From: Hyphococcus sp.
Lineage (GTDB): Bacteria > Pseudomonadota > Alphaproteobacteria > Caulobacterales > Parvularculaceae
NCBI GenBank assembly: GCA_021604585.1
Contig: BQJG01000013.1
Span: 1-58,779, forward strand
Direction: 5' to 3'
Length of the DNA: 58,779 nt
The notes under the pieces are model-generated. The model had not been told where the DNA came from and ran no database searches. It was given only the letters and a program-made list of their open reading frames with translations. The translations under genes were made by a program, and so were the position numbers. Below, in pieces: positions 1 through 7,576 of this stretch. The stretch's first letter is position 1; each line of letters starts with the position of its first letter.

Positions 1-276
1 GCGGTCTTCAAACCGATGCCCCTGCCGGCGCTCAAAGCGTTCTTTAATGCTTTCAAACTTTTCGGCATGGGGTTTTCATGGGGCGGCTATGAGAGCCTTG
101 CGCTGCATGTGAAACCGGAGACTTACCGCTCTGCGACCCAATGGAAAGATGCAGGCCCGGTCGTCCGCTTTCATGCGGGCCTTGAAGATATTGAAGATTT
201 GAAAATCGATCTGGAACGCGCTTTCATGTCCATGAACATGACTGTTCCGGCCTGCGGCGCGGGCGCCCAAAAGTAG
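1..276 (+). CDS. metC: cystathionine beta-lyase-like PLP enzyme, C-terminal fragment
   Basis: The reading frame is open from the first base, so this is the last 91 codons of a gene that begins outside the window. The fragment has the C-terminal signature of the Cys/Met-metabolism PLP family: a stretch with FSWGGYESL followed by VVRFHAGLEDIEDLKIDLERA. In this family that region forms the small domain that closes over the substrate. Cystathionine beta-lyase cleaves cystathionine to homocysteine, pyruvate and ammonia in methionine synthesis. The PLP lysine lies outside the window, so MetC versus another gamma-family enzyme cannot be settled; MetC is favoured by the WGGYESL wording. Twelve bases separate its stop from the next gene on the same strand, so the two may be cotranscribed. 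Confidence 0.75.
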   Translation, partial: AVFKPMPLPALKAFFNAFKLFGMGFSWGGYESLALHVKPETYRSATQWKDAGPVVRFHAGLEDIEDLKIDLERAFMSMNMTVPACGAGAQK

Positions 277-288
277 CGAGGAGGACCT

Positions 289-609
289 ATGCGGATTTCT
301 ATGAAGCACTTTTTGACGGCGCCGCTGCTCGGGCTCTCCCTCACCGGCTGCGCGACAATCGGCGGCGGCAAGACGCTAAAGATCAACACGGCCCCGCCGG
401 GCGCGCTCGTGACGCTCGAAGGCGGCGCCGAATGCGAGACACCCTGCATGATCAAGCTCGACAAGCCGCATCGGGCGACCATCGCGAAGGCGGGGTTCGT
501 ATCGCTTGATGTGCTGCTTTCGCCGAGCCGGCGCTCCGTCACGGTGCCGCTGGAGCTTGCGGCCGCCAGCACCGATGTGGACGCCGAAGCCCTACCCGAA
601 ATCGATTAG
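289..609 (+). CDS. small lipoprotein with PEGA-like domain
   Basis: A 106-residue protein with a lipoprotein signal peptide: basic start, hydrophobic core APLLGLSL and lipobox LTGC, with Cys21 as the predicted lipidated residue. The mature part (about residues 30-90) resembles a PEGA domain, a surface beta-sandwich, with LKINTAPPGALVTLEGG and a later ATIAKAGFVSLDV strand. A strong ribosome site (GAGGAGG) sits just before the ATG. A second Met at residue 5 would also keep the signal peptide. It follows the metC-like gene by 12 bases. It is probably anchored in the envelope facing the periplasm; no enzymatic function can be read from it. Confidence 0.75.
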   Translation: MRISMKHFLTAPLLGLSLTGCATIGGGKTLKINTAPPGALVTLEGGAECETPCMIKLDKPHRATIAKAGFVSLDVLLSPSRRSVTVPLELAAASTDVDAEALPEID

Positions 610-712
610 GGCCGGATTTCATCTCTTGGCGTTCTGTAGGGCCAATATCGCCCTAAAAGGCTTTACTTCCGGGCCGAGATGACCCATCAGAGCCGCTCGA
701 AACTTCCGAAGT

Positions 713-789
<77 letters not shown>

Positions 790-822
790 TTCGGAAAACT
801 GGCTAGAAGCGGGATCGGCGTC

Positions 823-1131
823 ATGTTCGCACGCATCTATAAACCGGCGAAAACCGCCATGCAGTCGGGCAAGGCCAAGACCGCCCGCTGGATCCTGGAA
901 TTTGAAGCTGAAGCCGCGCGCCGGATTGATCCGCTGATGGGCTGGACCAGCGCCGACGAGACCGCCGCCGGGCAAGTTCGGCTCTCATTCGATACACAGG
1001 CGGAAGCGGTCGCTTATGCCGAGCGCTGCGCCCTGCCATATCGGATTGACGCCCCGCATGAGGTCGTCGCCCAGCCCAAGGCCTATTCCGACAATTTTTC
1101 GTTTAGACGCCGCAAACCCTGGACGCACTAA
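823..1131 (+). CDS. NDUFS4-like complex I accessory subunit (ETC_C1_NDUFA4 family)
   Basis: A 102-residue soluble protein. It opens with ARIYKPAKTAMQSGKAKTARW, matching the ETC complex I subunit family (NDUFS4/18-kDa subunit), and ends in the typical YSDNFSFRRRKPWTH. In alphaproteobacteria and mitochondria this protein binds the peripheral arm of NADH:ubiquinone oxidoreductase and helps its assembly or stability. The ATG at 823 is chosen because earlier in-frame starts lie inside tRNA-Pro. The gene sits between tRNA-Pro (33 bases upstream) and tRNA-Arg (19 bases downstream), which suggests one mixed tRNA-mRNA transcript. The other complex I genes are not in this window. Confidence 0.9.
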   Translation: MFARIYKPAKTAMQSGKAKTARWILEFEAEAARRIDPLMGWTSADETAAGQVRLSFDTQAEAVAYAERCALPYRIDAPHEVVAQPKAYSDNFSFRRRKPWTH

Positions 1132-1150
1132 TCTATAGTGCGAAGAGTCC

Positions 1151-1227
1151 GGCCCCGTAGCTCAGCTGGATAGAGCACCGGCCTTCTAAGCCGATGGTCG
1201 CAGGTTCGAATCCTGCCGGGGTCGCCA
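1151..1227 (+). tRNA. tRNA-Arg (anticodon TCT)
   Basis: A 77-base cloverleaf including CCA. Acceptor arms GGCCCCG and CGGGGTC pair with one G-T. The anticodon loop CTTCTAA gives TCT (Arg, AGA). The T loop is GTTCGAATC. It begins 19 bases after the NDUFS4-like stop codon. tRNA-Arg genes are common integration sites, but no integrase or duplicated 3' end is present. Confidence 0.95.
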
Positions 1228-1294
1228 TTGATTTCACCAAAACAGGCTGAATGGCAGCCGTTGGCTGGCCATCAGTATACAGCCGAACACGCGC

Positions 1295-1840
1295 CTAGTT
1301 TTCCTGATCGGCGCGGACTTCAATAGCGAGCAATCCTTTGGGGCCTGCGGCGAAAGAGACTTGAACCCGCGCGCCTTGCGTCAGTTCGCCAAGTCCATTG
1401 CGGCGCAGTGTTTCCATATGCACGAAAATATCTTCAGTGCCGTCGCCGCGCGTCAGAAAGCCAAACCCTTTTGCGCGGTTGAACCACTTCACTTGCGCGC
1501 GAACAAAATCACCTGCGGGCGTTTGGTTCAACACAGTCGACGGCGGAATGAGTGGCGCGGCCGTAGATTCATCAATGTTCAACAGTTTTGACGCTTGCAA
1601 TCCCTTTGCGCGGCGCACCACTTCGCATTCAACGCTGGCGCCTTCGCGTGCTGTCGCAAGGCCGGCCGCTTTCAAGCAGGATGAATGAATAAGAATGTCG
1701 CTATCGGCGTCGTCCGTTATGATAAAGCCGTATCCCTTGGCCGGATCAAACCATTTTACAACGCCCTTGATTGTGAAGTGCTCTTCGTCGTCTTCGGACA
1801 TATTGTCGTCGTCACGAGATGCGCCAAACCGCTCGTCCAT
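1295..1840 (-). CDS. cold-shock protein with two CSD domains
   Basis: A 181-residue protein with two tandem cold-shock domains. The first (about residues 21-90) carries GVVKWFDPAKGYGFI and DILIHSSCL; the second (about 112-178) carries AQVKWFNRAKGFGFL and DIFVHMETL. These are the RNP1- and RNP2-type nucleic-acid-binding strands. Two-domain versions occur in alphaproteobacteria such as the Caulobacter CspC/CspD class. It probably binds single-stranded RNA or DNA and acts as an RNA chaperone. The N-terminal 20 residues are acidic. Met1 has no strong ribosome site, so the Met at residue 14 (position 1801) is a possible alternative start. The gene converges with tRNA-Arg. Confidence 0.93.
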   Translation of the reverse strand: MDERFGASRDDDNMSEDDEEHFTIKGVVKWFDPAKGYGFIITDDADSDILIHSSCLKAAGLATAREGASVECEVVRRAKGLQASKLLNIDESTAAPLIPPSTVLNQTPAGDFVRAQVKWFNRAKGFGFLTRGDGTEDIFVHMETLRRNGLGELTQGARVQVSFAAGPKGLLAIEVRADQEN

Positions 1841-2006
1841 GATGATACTTGTGCCCCTGTCACGCCGTACGCCGGTCGTTATTCTTGTTAACTATAAGCT
1901 CCCTGAACGGAAACACTAATACCCCTGCGCAAAAAATGCACTATTTTAGTTCGGCGGCAATCAAAATTCGCCGCACGGTTGTGAATTGGGTTATTAGATA
2001 ACATTA

Positions 2007-2034
2007 CGCGCTGCATGAATTTTCATGCAGCGCG
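2007..2034. repeat. 28-bp perfect palindrome, hairpin downstream of the ybjN-like gene
   Basis: Arms CGCGCTGCATGAA and TTCATGCAGCGCG (13 bases each) flank two T residues. It starts 12 bases after the stop of the YbjN-like gene on the minus strand. No U-run follows on that strand, so it could be a 3'-end stabilising hairpin, a Rho-linked end, or a protein-binding palindrome upstream of the cold-shock gene. The rest of the 1841-2045 gap shows no gene. Confidence 0.6.
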
Positions 2035-2045
2035 CGATTGTCAGC

Positions 2046-2498
2046 TTAAGCAATAGCCTGCGATTCAAGGTGATCCATAAAGGAAGTGATCAGCATCAAG
2101 AACACATCAAAATCGGACTCGATGTTTTCGATGGATGACCCGCCAGCGCCGTTGCGATCCATTTGCAAGGTGACGTCGCCGTCTTCGTCAATATAGACGC
2201 GGCCGAACTTAACGTCATTGTTGAACTGATTGAGCACTTTGTAGCTGACGCCCGCGCCGTCGACTTCAAACAACCATGTGCGATAGGAAATATCGCCATC
2301 CGGACCCTGAATATCGATGCGGATATCGTAATCGGCGACGCGCACGAACAGCGTGTTCGGGCCGACATCCTGAACCGAATAGCCCTGGGTCGAGAGTTTT
2401 GTCTGAATCTCCGATTTGGAGACTTTGGCGGCGAAAGCCTCTGATGCCGGCGCGAATACGAAGATCAACGCAGCTGCGATGGCGAGAATACCCCTCAT
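2046..2498 (-). CDS. secreted YbjN-domain protein
   Basis: A 150-residue protein with a cleavable signal peptide (MRGILAIAAALIFVFAPASEAFAA). The rest reads as a YbjN/type III secretion chaperone-like alpha-beta fold: SKSEIQTKLSTQGYSV, then a strand-rich middle, then FNNDVKFGRVYIDEDGDVTLQMD and a C-terminal helix ending in ITSFMDHLESQ. YbjN proteins are linked to stress and motility regulation in enterobacteria, but this version is exported, so its role is likely periplasmic and unknown. It stands alone between the cold-shock gene and tRNA-Glu, on the same strand as both. Confidence 0.75.
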   Translation of the reverse strand: MRGILAIAAALIFVFAPASEAFAAKVSKSEIQTKLSTQGYSVQDVGPNTLFVRVADYDIRIDIQGPDGDISYRTWLFEVDGAGVSYKVLNQFNNDVKFGRVYIDEDGDVTLQMDRNGAGGSSIENIESDFDVFLMLITSFMDHLESQAIA

Positions 2499-2639
2499 GG
2501 ACCTAACCCCTTTGCCCGAACGCGATTAACGAACCTTAATAGACGGCAAAACTGGCGTGAAATCAACGCCATTGTCTCGCCTTTGCGGGAGACTTTATGG
2601 GCGGAAAACCGCGCCAGATCAGGCTAAAAGGCAGGAAAA

Positions 2640-2714
2640 TGGTAGGCCCTACGGGAGTCGAACCCGTCTTTTCAGGTTGAAAACCTGACGTCCTAACCGA
2701 TAGACGAAGGGCCC
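2640..2714 (-). tRNA. tRNA-Glu (anticodon TTC)
   Basis: A 75-base cloverleaf with encoded CCA. Acceptor arms GGGCCCT and AGGGCCT pair with one G-T. The anticodon loop TTTTCAA gives TTC (Glu). D arm GTCTATCGGTTAGGAC and T loop GTTCGACTC are typical of tRNA-Glu. A plausible promoter lies about 32 bases upstream. Confidence 0.95.
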
Positions 2715-2745
2715 ACACGGAATTAGCCGCGCGCGGCGAAGGCGC

Positions 2746-2774
2746 TGTATAGGCGCCTCATTCTCGCCATGCAA
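2746..2774 (-). promoter_or_regulatory. candidate promoter for tRNA-Glu
   Basis: On the minus strand TTGCAT and TATACA are separated by 17 bases and lie just upstream of tRNA-Glu. This predicts a transcription start about 25 bases before the mature 5' end. The spacing is ideal and the -10 is good; the -35 matches only its TTG. The same TTG-(17)-TATA layout appears upstream of rpsB. Confidence 0.4.
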
Positions 2775-2813
2775 GCCCCAGAAAGCCGGATTGGTCAACA
2801 TTTCAGCGAGGTA

Positions 2814-4622
2814 TTAAAGCGCCAGCGCCGCATCGCTGATCTGAAGCTGGCCGGCGTCGCCGCCGCGCCAATCATCGGCCCGGATTTTCCCTGTAACATG
2901 AAGCCGCCGCCCGGAATTGAGCACTTCACCGAGGGGCTCACCCTCGGCGCGGAAAGCGATGGCGCGCGCTGATTCGCCTGTTTCGCTTACAAGCGTCAGC
3001 GACAAATGACCCTTGCCGACGACCTTCAAATCTTCCGCGCGCATATTGAGAAGGGCGAATGAGGGCTCGGGATTGCCCGGCCCATAGGGGCCCGCCGTCG
3101 CGATCAGATCGGCGAAGCTTTTTGCAACAGCGCTGGGGCCAATGACGGCGTCAATGTCGAGGGTCCGGTTCGCCTGCGCCAAAACAACCGCCCTGCCGAG
3201 CCGGTTATTCATCAACCTCCTGAACGCGGAAACGCGGCTCGCTTCGACGGTCAGGCCCGCCGCCATGGCGTGACCGCCGCCGGCAACGAGGACGCCCTCT
3301 TCGCGTGCAGCGCTGATCGCGGCGCCGAGATCGACGCCAGTAATCGATCGGCCAGAGCCTTTGCCCGTGTCACCGTCGAGGCTGATCACAATCACAGGAC
3401 GGTCGTAAATCTCTTTCAGGCGCCCCGCGACAATGCCAATGACGCCGGGATGCCATCCGTCTCCCGCCGTGACGATCACATCATCGGCATGGCGCTGATT
3501 GATCTCTATATCGCGCAGCGCGGCGGCCTGCACTTGCGCTTCGATTTCCTGCCGTTCAGCATTCATCACATGCAGACGCTCGGCGAGGGCGTTGCGCTTG
3601 TTTGCATCGTCTGTCGTCATCAGTTCAAAGGCGAGCCGCGCATGGCCGATCCGCCCCGCCGCATTAATCCGTGGGCCAATCAAAAAGCCAAGATGATAGG
3701 TGGAGGGCGGGCCCTTCATACCGGCGCGATCGCCCAGCGCTTTCAAGCCTTTATTGCCGTTTCCGCCGAGAATTTTCAGGCCTTGGGCCACCAACACGCG
3801 GGTAAAACCCGTAATCTGCATGACGTCGCACACAAGGCCGAGCGCCGCGAGGTCGAGGAGGCCAAGCAAGTTGGGTTCATCTTTTCCTTCAAAAAAACCG
3901 GCGTCGCGCAAGGCGCGGTTTAGCGCAACAACGCCCATGAACGCCACGCCCGCTGCAGAAAGGTCGCCAAGACCAGATGTATCGTCACGCCGGTTCGGAT
4001 TAACAACAGCGGCCGCGCCTTCCGGCGGTGGACCGCTCATCTGGTGGTGATCAAAGACAACAATATCGACGCCGTCTTTTGCCGCTTCTTCGATGGGACC
4101 GTGCGCCGCCGCGCCGCAATCGACCGTTGCGATGACGCTGGCGCCGTCATTATAAAGCGACCGAAACGCTTCGGCGGAAGGCCCATAGCCCTCACTGATG
4201 CGGTCCGGCAAATAAATCAGCGACTTGACGCCAAGCGCGTCGAAATAGATTTTTAAAATCGCCGATGCGGTGGTTCCGTCCACATCGTAATCGCCAAAGA
4301 CGCCGATGGTTTCCCCATTGGTGACAGCGCTCAACAACCGCGCAACCGCCCGGTCCATATCTTTCAGAACCAGCGGGTCCGGCATCTCATCGCGCAAGGA
4401 CGGGTTGAGATATTGCTGCGCCTTGTCCGGCGTAACGCCCCGAGCCGCGAGAATGCGCGCCAGCACCGGGTCAAGTCCGGTCGTGTCGGCAATCGCCAGC
4501 GCAGCTTCGCGATCAGCCTCACGCAGGCGCCAAACCCTGCCAGACGCGGTCGTTCCCATGGCGGGCAGGTCAATCAGCGGCGCTGACGCTTCAGATATCG
4601 CCGGGACAGTATTAATGTTCAT
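2814..4622 (-). CDS. recJ: single-stranded-DNA-specific exonuclease RecJ
   Basis: A 602-residue RecJ, a 5'-3' single-strand exonuclease used in recombination, mismatch and base-excision repair. The DHH phosphoesterase core shows motif I GDYDVDGTTAS (Asp111, Asp113, Asp115), the metal-binding DCG at about 168-170, and the family-naming DHH at 191-193. The DHHA1 part carries GRSITGVDLGAAI and GGGHAMAAGLT, and an OB-like C-terminal part follows. Length is normal for the family. It is the last gene of a minus-strand run beginning at glpX. In many alphaproteobacteria glpX and recJ are close neighbours; here two genes separate them. A 101-base gap without a clear terminator precedes it. Confidence 0.97.
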   Translation of the reverse strand: MNINTVPAISEASAPLIDLPAMGTTASGRVWRLREADREAALAIADTTGLDPVLARILAARGVTPDKAQQYLNPSLRDEMPDPLVLKDMDRAVARLLSAVTNGETIGVFGDYDVDGTTASAILKIYFDALGVKSLIYLPDRISEGYGPSAEAFRSLYNDGASVIATVDCGAAAHGPIEEAAKDGVDIVVFDHHQMSGPPPEGAAAVVNPNRRDDTSGLGDLSAAGVAFMGVVALNRALRDAGFFEGKDEPNLLGLLDLAALGLVCDVMQITGFTRVLVAQGLKILGGNGNKGLKALGDRAGMKGPPSTYHLGFLIGPRINAAGRIGHARLAFELMTTDDANKRNALAERLHVMNAERQEIEAQVQAAALRDIEINQRHADDVIVTAGDGWHPGVIGIVAGRLKEIYDRPVIVISLDGDTGKGSGRSITGVDLGAAISAAREEGVLVAGGGHAMAAGLTVEASRVSAFRRLMNNRLGRAVVLAQANRTLDIDAVIGPSAVAKSFADLIATAGPYGPGNPEPSFALLNMRAEDLKVVGKGHLSLTLVSETGESARAIAFRAEGEPLGEVLNSGRRLHVTGKIRADDWRGGDAGQLQISDAALAL

Positions 4623-4723
4623 TCGCGCATGCTGGCGGTGATTCGGGACCGAGCTCAGGGGTTAAGTTTCCCAAGTTCTATCGCATGCGAGCTGAGCCCC
4701 GCCAATATCGCGGGCGCGCACTG

Positions 4724-5686
4724 TTATGTGGCGTCGTGGAAAATTATCCCCAGGCAATATCGTGCGCCGCTGCGCAGCGCTGACACCCCATGGCGCATTT
4801 TCACGCGATACGTACCGCGTGCGCCTTGGGCCGGACGGTCATTGACGGCGAAAGCAATGGCGCAGCCCTTTTCCAGCGGCGCGACCATGGCGCGCGACTG
4901 ACGGCGCGGCGTTTGTTCCGTCATGACGAATTCGCCGCCATCAAAATCCTTTCCCGGTTGCGACAACAGGATCGCAACCTGGATCGGAAACACTTCGCCG
5001 CCATACAGATCCTGATGCAGACGATTATAATCGCCGGGCCCGTATTTTAAGATCAGCGGCGTCGGGCGACACTGCCCCGCAGCACTGCACCGTTTTCGAT
5101 AGGCAGAATGGCTAGACGGATAAGGCGGCTTGTCTGCATGCATTTCTGTGCGCCATTCATTGGCGATGGGCGCCAATTTTTCGTAGAGCGATGAACGTAA
5201 TGTAGAAACAATTTCAGGCGACGGGTCGTCGAAGTAGCGATACTCGCCTTCGCCAAATCCGTGGCGGCGCATGATGACTGTCGAGCGGTACTGATCATCA
5301 TCGACATAGGCGCTGATCAGAGACGCACATTCTTCATTGCTCAACAAGCGACCCAGCGGGGCCCAGCCATTTCGGTTGAGCGCTTCATTCGCCCGCGCCC
5401 AATCGACCTCTTCAATGCGCTCGTTCAATTCGCCGGTGACGAACCTTTCCGGGTGACAGCGTTTGCACGGACGAAAGCCTGCGGCTTCCGCCTCGGCGCG
5501 GGTTGCAACAAAACTCACATTCTTTCGCAATGGCCTGCCTGCGCAGGAGGGAAGACAATATACGCCAGTCGTCTTCACGCACGACCAGAACAATCCATTC
5601 ACGCTCGCATCGCGGCGCGCAACCGCTTCCCAGCGGGAATCATCGCTGGCGCTGATGGGGTGGACAAGACGCAAGGGTGCATTCAT
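4724..5686 (-). CDS. Ada-type zinc domain fused to a 2-oxoglutarate/Fe(II) oxygenase (DNA alkylation repair candidate)
   Basis: A 320-residue two-domain protein. Residues about 17-80 match the N-terminal Ada metal-binding domain: TTGVYCLPSC and FRPCKRC give Cys44, Cys48, Cys74 and Cys77, spaced as in Ada, where one zinc-bound Cys accepts methyl from DNA phosphotriesters. Residues about 130-320 form a 2OG/Fe(II) oxygenase with His224-x-Asp226, distal His299 and a following Arg; it resembles the Oxygenase-NA family (PF09859), linked to oxidative repair of damaged nucleic acid. There is no AraC-type HTH and no O6-methylguanine transferase motif. An AGGAG site precedes the ATG. It lies between the DUF3297 gene and recJ. 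The domain calls are firm; the repair role is inferred. Confidence 0.85.
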   Translation of the reverse strand: MNAPLRLVHPISASDDSRWEAVARRDASVNGLFWSCVKTTGVYCLPSCAGRPLRKNVSFVATRAEAEAAGFRPCKRCHPERFVTGELNERIEEVDWARANEALNRNGWAPLGRLLSNEECASLISAYVDDDQYRSTVIMRRHGFGEGEYRYFDDPSPEIVSTLRSSLYEKLAPIANEWRTEMHADKPPYPSSHSAYRKRCSAAGQCRPTPLILKYGPGDYNRLHQDLYGGEVFPIQVAILLSQPGKDFDGGEFVMTEQTPRRQSRAMVAPLEKGCAIAFAVNDRPAQGARGTYRVKMRHGVSALRSGARYCLGIIFHDAT

Positions 5687-5755
5687 GAGCGGTCTCCTGA
5701 TATCGGAAACCCAACATAGCCACTCACTGAGGAAGGGGCCGCCCGTTTCTTGCGG

Positions 5756-6004
5756 TTACTTAGGGTCTTTGAAGAACGGCTCGACAACGCCTTTGAGCGT
5801 GATCGTCAAAGGGTTGCCCTTGCGATCAAGGCTCTTGCCCGCGGCGACTTTAATCCAGCCTTCCGAGATACAGTATTCCTCAACATTGGTTTTCTCCGCG
5901 CCGTTAAAGCGGATTCCAACATCGCGCTGAAAAATTTCTTCGTTGAAAAACTTGCTCTTTGGATTAACGGAAAGACGGTCGGGAAGTGTTTGTTCGTCAG
6001 TCAT
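5756..6004 (-). CDS. DUF3297 family protein
   Basis: An 82-residue soluble protein matching DUF3297: LPDRLSVNPKSKFFNEE near the start, then VGIRFNG and EEYCISEGWIKV, ending in a short beta region with LTITLKG. The family is widespread in proteobacteria and has no established function. It starts nine bases after the glpX stop on the same strand, so it is almost certainly cotranscribed with glpX. There is no signal peptide or membrane segment. Confidence 0.85.
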   Translation of the reverse strand: MTDEQTLPDRLSVNPKSKFFNEEIFQRDVGIRFNGAEKTNVEEYCISEGWIKVAAGKSLDRKGNPLTITLKGVVEPFFKDPK

Positions 6005-6013
6005 GGCTACTCT

Positions 6014-6973
6014 CTAACGGCGTGTGCGCGCACGAATATAACGGATTGTGCCGGTCTTGGAACGCATGACAACCGTGTGTGTCGAGACGTGGCCGGGCTC
6101 CCATTTAACGCCGTCAAGCATCGTGCCGTTGGTGACGCCTGTGGCCGCAAAAATGACGTCGCCCGATGCAAGGTCCAATAAGCCATATTTGCGATCGAGA
6201 TCGGTAATGCCGATGCGTTCGGCACGGCCGCGTTCATCGTCATTGCGGAAATGCAACCGGCCTTGCATCTGGCCGCCGACGCATCGAAGCGCCGCCGCGG
6301 CAAGAACGCCTTCCGGCGCGCCGCCCTGCCCCACATAGAGATCAATGCCCGTGGAGGGTTCAGTCGTGTGGAACACGCCAGCGACATCGCCATCGGGAAT
6401 GAGGAATACGCGCGAGCCCATTTTGCGGGCGCCTTCGATCAGAGGCTGGTGGCGATCACGGTCGAGGATGCAGAGCGTGATGTCGTCAGTGCCGACGTTC
6501 TTTGCCTTCGCCAGCGCCGAAATGTTGTCTTCAACCGGCGCGTCGAGATCAATGATGCCCTCGGGATAGCCGGGCCCGCAGGCGATCTTGTCCATATAAA
6601 CGTCCGGCGCATGCAACAGCGTGCCGCCTTGCGCCATCGCCACAACCGCCAGCGCGTTGGACATGGCTTTGGCGGTCAGCGTTGTGCCTTCGAGCGGGTC
6701 TAGCGCGATGTCGATTTTCGGGCCGCGGCCTGTGCCGACTTTCTCACCTATATAAAGCATCGGCGCTTCGTCGCGCTCGCCCTCGCCGATGACAACCGTG
6801 CCATCAATTTCAAGCTTGTTGAAAGCATCGCGCAGCGCCGTGACGGCGGCTTGGTCGGCGCCTTCCTTGTCGCCGCGCCCGATCATTTTGGACGCCGCGA
6901 CGGCGGCAGCCTCGGTGCAGCGGCCGACTTCCATGGTCAATACGCGGTCAAGTAATTTTTCGTCTGCGGACAT
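6014..6973 (-). CDS. glpX: fructose-1,6-bisphosphatase class II
   Basis: A 319-residue GlpX enzyme that converts fructose 1,6-bisphosphate to fructose 6-phosphate in gluconeogenesis. Family marks are LLDRVLTMEVGRCTEAAA, VIGEGERDEAPML and the metal/phosphate site DPLEGTTLTA. The ATG at 6973 is preferred over the upstream in-frame start at 7072 because GGAAGA lies just before it and GlpX proteins normally begin with MSADEKLLDR-like sequence. It heads the minus-strand run glpX, DUF3297, Ada-oxygenase, recJ. The lipoprotein gene 64 bases upstream is on the same strand and could share its transcript. Confidence 0.96.
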   Translation of the reverse strand: MSADEKLLDRVLTMEVGRCTEAAAVAASKMIGRGDKEGADQAAVTALRDAFNKLEIDGTVVIGEGERDEAPMLYIGEKVGTGRGPKIDIALDPLEGTTLTAKAMSNALAVVAMAQGGTLLHAPDVYMDKIACGPGYPEGIIDLDAPVEDNISALAKAKNVGTDDITLCILDRDRHQPLIEGARKMGSRVFLIPDGDVAGVFHTTEPSTGIDLYVGQGGAPEGVLAAAALRCVGGQMQGRLHFRNDDERGRAERIGITDLDRKYGLLDLASGDVIFAATGVTNGTMLDGVKWEPGHVSTHTVVMRSKTGTIRYIRARTRR

Positions 6974-7037
6974 GCTTTTCTTCCGTATGCCTATCGTTAC
7001 TGGTGAGGCCGAATGCATCGCGTCCGGCAATTTGTAT

Positions 7038-7514
7038 TTAGTTTTCGCTTTCCGGCGCCTGTAGTTTTTCACGGCGTTCGCGTGCGGCGATCGCCTCGTC
7101 TTTTTCGATTTGCGCTTTCAGGGCGTCACGCTCGGCTGGCAAATCCCGGGCCAGCTCGGCCTCCGCAGCGAGCCGATCCATTTCGGCCGCATCCACCACT
7201 TCGTCGCGCGCTTCGGTCAGCCCTGTAATTTCAGCCTCAATATCATCTTGTTCGCGTTTTTGCGGCCGGTCTTCTTTCCCCGGCGCCGCGGACAAATTTG
7301 GGAAGCCGCCTGCCTCGGGATCGGCTTTGCGCTCAGCAACGCGCGCGACGATCTCAGGGTTTGCCGGCTGATCGCCAGCCCTATCTTCATATTTAATGAT
7401 GCCCGGCGGAGCAAAACGCGCCAGATCGGTGCTTTCACAGCCTTGCAGCGCAACAAACGCCAATGCTGCAGGCGCCAATATCAGGCGCTTTCGAGACTGT
7501 TTTACACTGGGCAC
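7038..7514 (-). CDS. lipoprotein with acidic/basic coiled-coil tail, unknown function
   Basis: A 158-residue predicted lipoprotein: MPSVKQSRKRLILAPAALAF leads to the lipobox LQGC (Cys26). After the Cys comes a conserved-looking stretch, FAPPGIIKYEDRAGDQPANP and FPNLSAAPGK. Residues about 85-155 are almost entirely charged and helical (repeated E, A, R, D, L), fitting a coiled coil. I have seen similar FAPPGI..YED lipoproteins in other alphaproteobacteria without assigned function. It diverges from phaC with 62 bases between them, so their promoters are close together. A periplasmic scaffold or linker role is only a guess. Confidence 0.7.
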   Translation of the reverse strand: MPSVKQSRKRLILAPAALAFVALQGCESTDLARFAPPGIIKYEDRAGDQPANPEIVARVAERKADPEAGGFPNLSAAPGKEDRPQKREQDDIEAEITGLTEARDEVVDAAEMDRLAAEAELARDLPAERDALKAQIEKDEAIAARERREKLQAPESEN

Positions 7515-7576
7515 GCGGCCATCCTATAAGGGCAGTTCTACAAGTGATTGAGCTTCTTTAACCCCTAACCGGGCAT

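Noticed and set aside
1151..1227. tRNA-Arg as attachment site of a genomic island
   Set aside because: No integrase, no partial tRNA copy and no change in gene style beside it.
2526..2539. TTAA-N6-TTAA upstream of the ybjN-like gene
   Set aside because: The spacing is six, not seven, so it does not fit the CtrA full-site rule.
3270..3923. 217-codon open frame antisense to recJ
   Set aside because: No ribosome site or recognisable domain; recJ is complete and intact on the other strand.
4724..5686. Classical Ada methyltransferase/regulator
   Set aside because: The PCHR active-site motif of methylguanine transferases and an AraC-type HTH are absent; the C-terminal half is an oxygenase.
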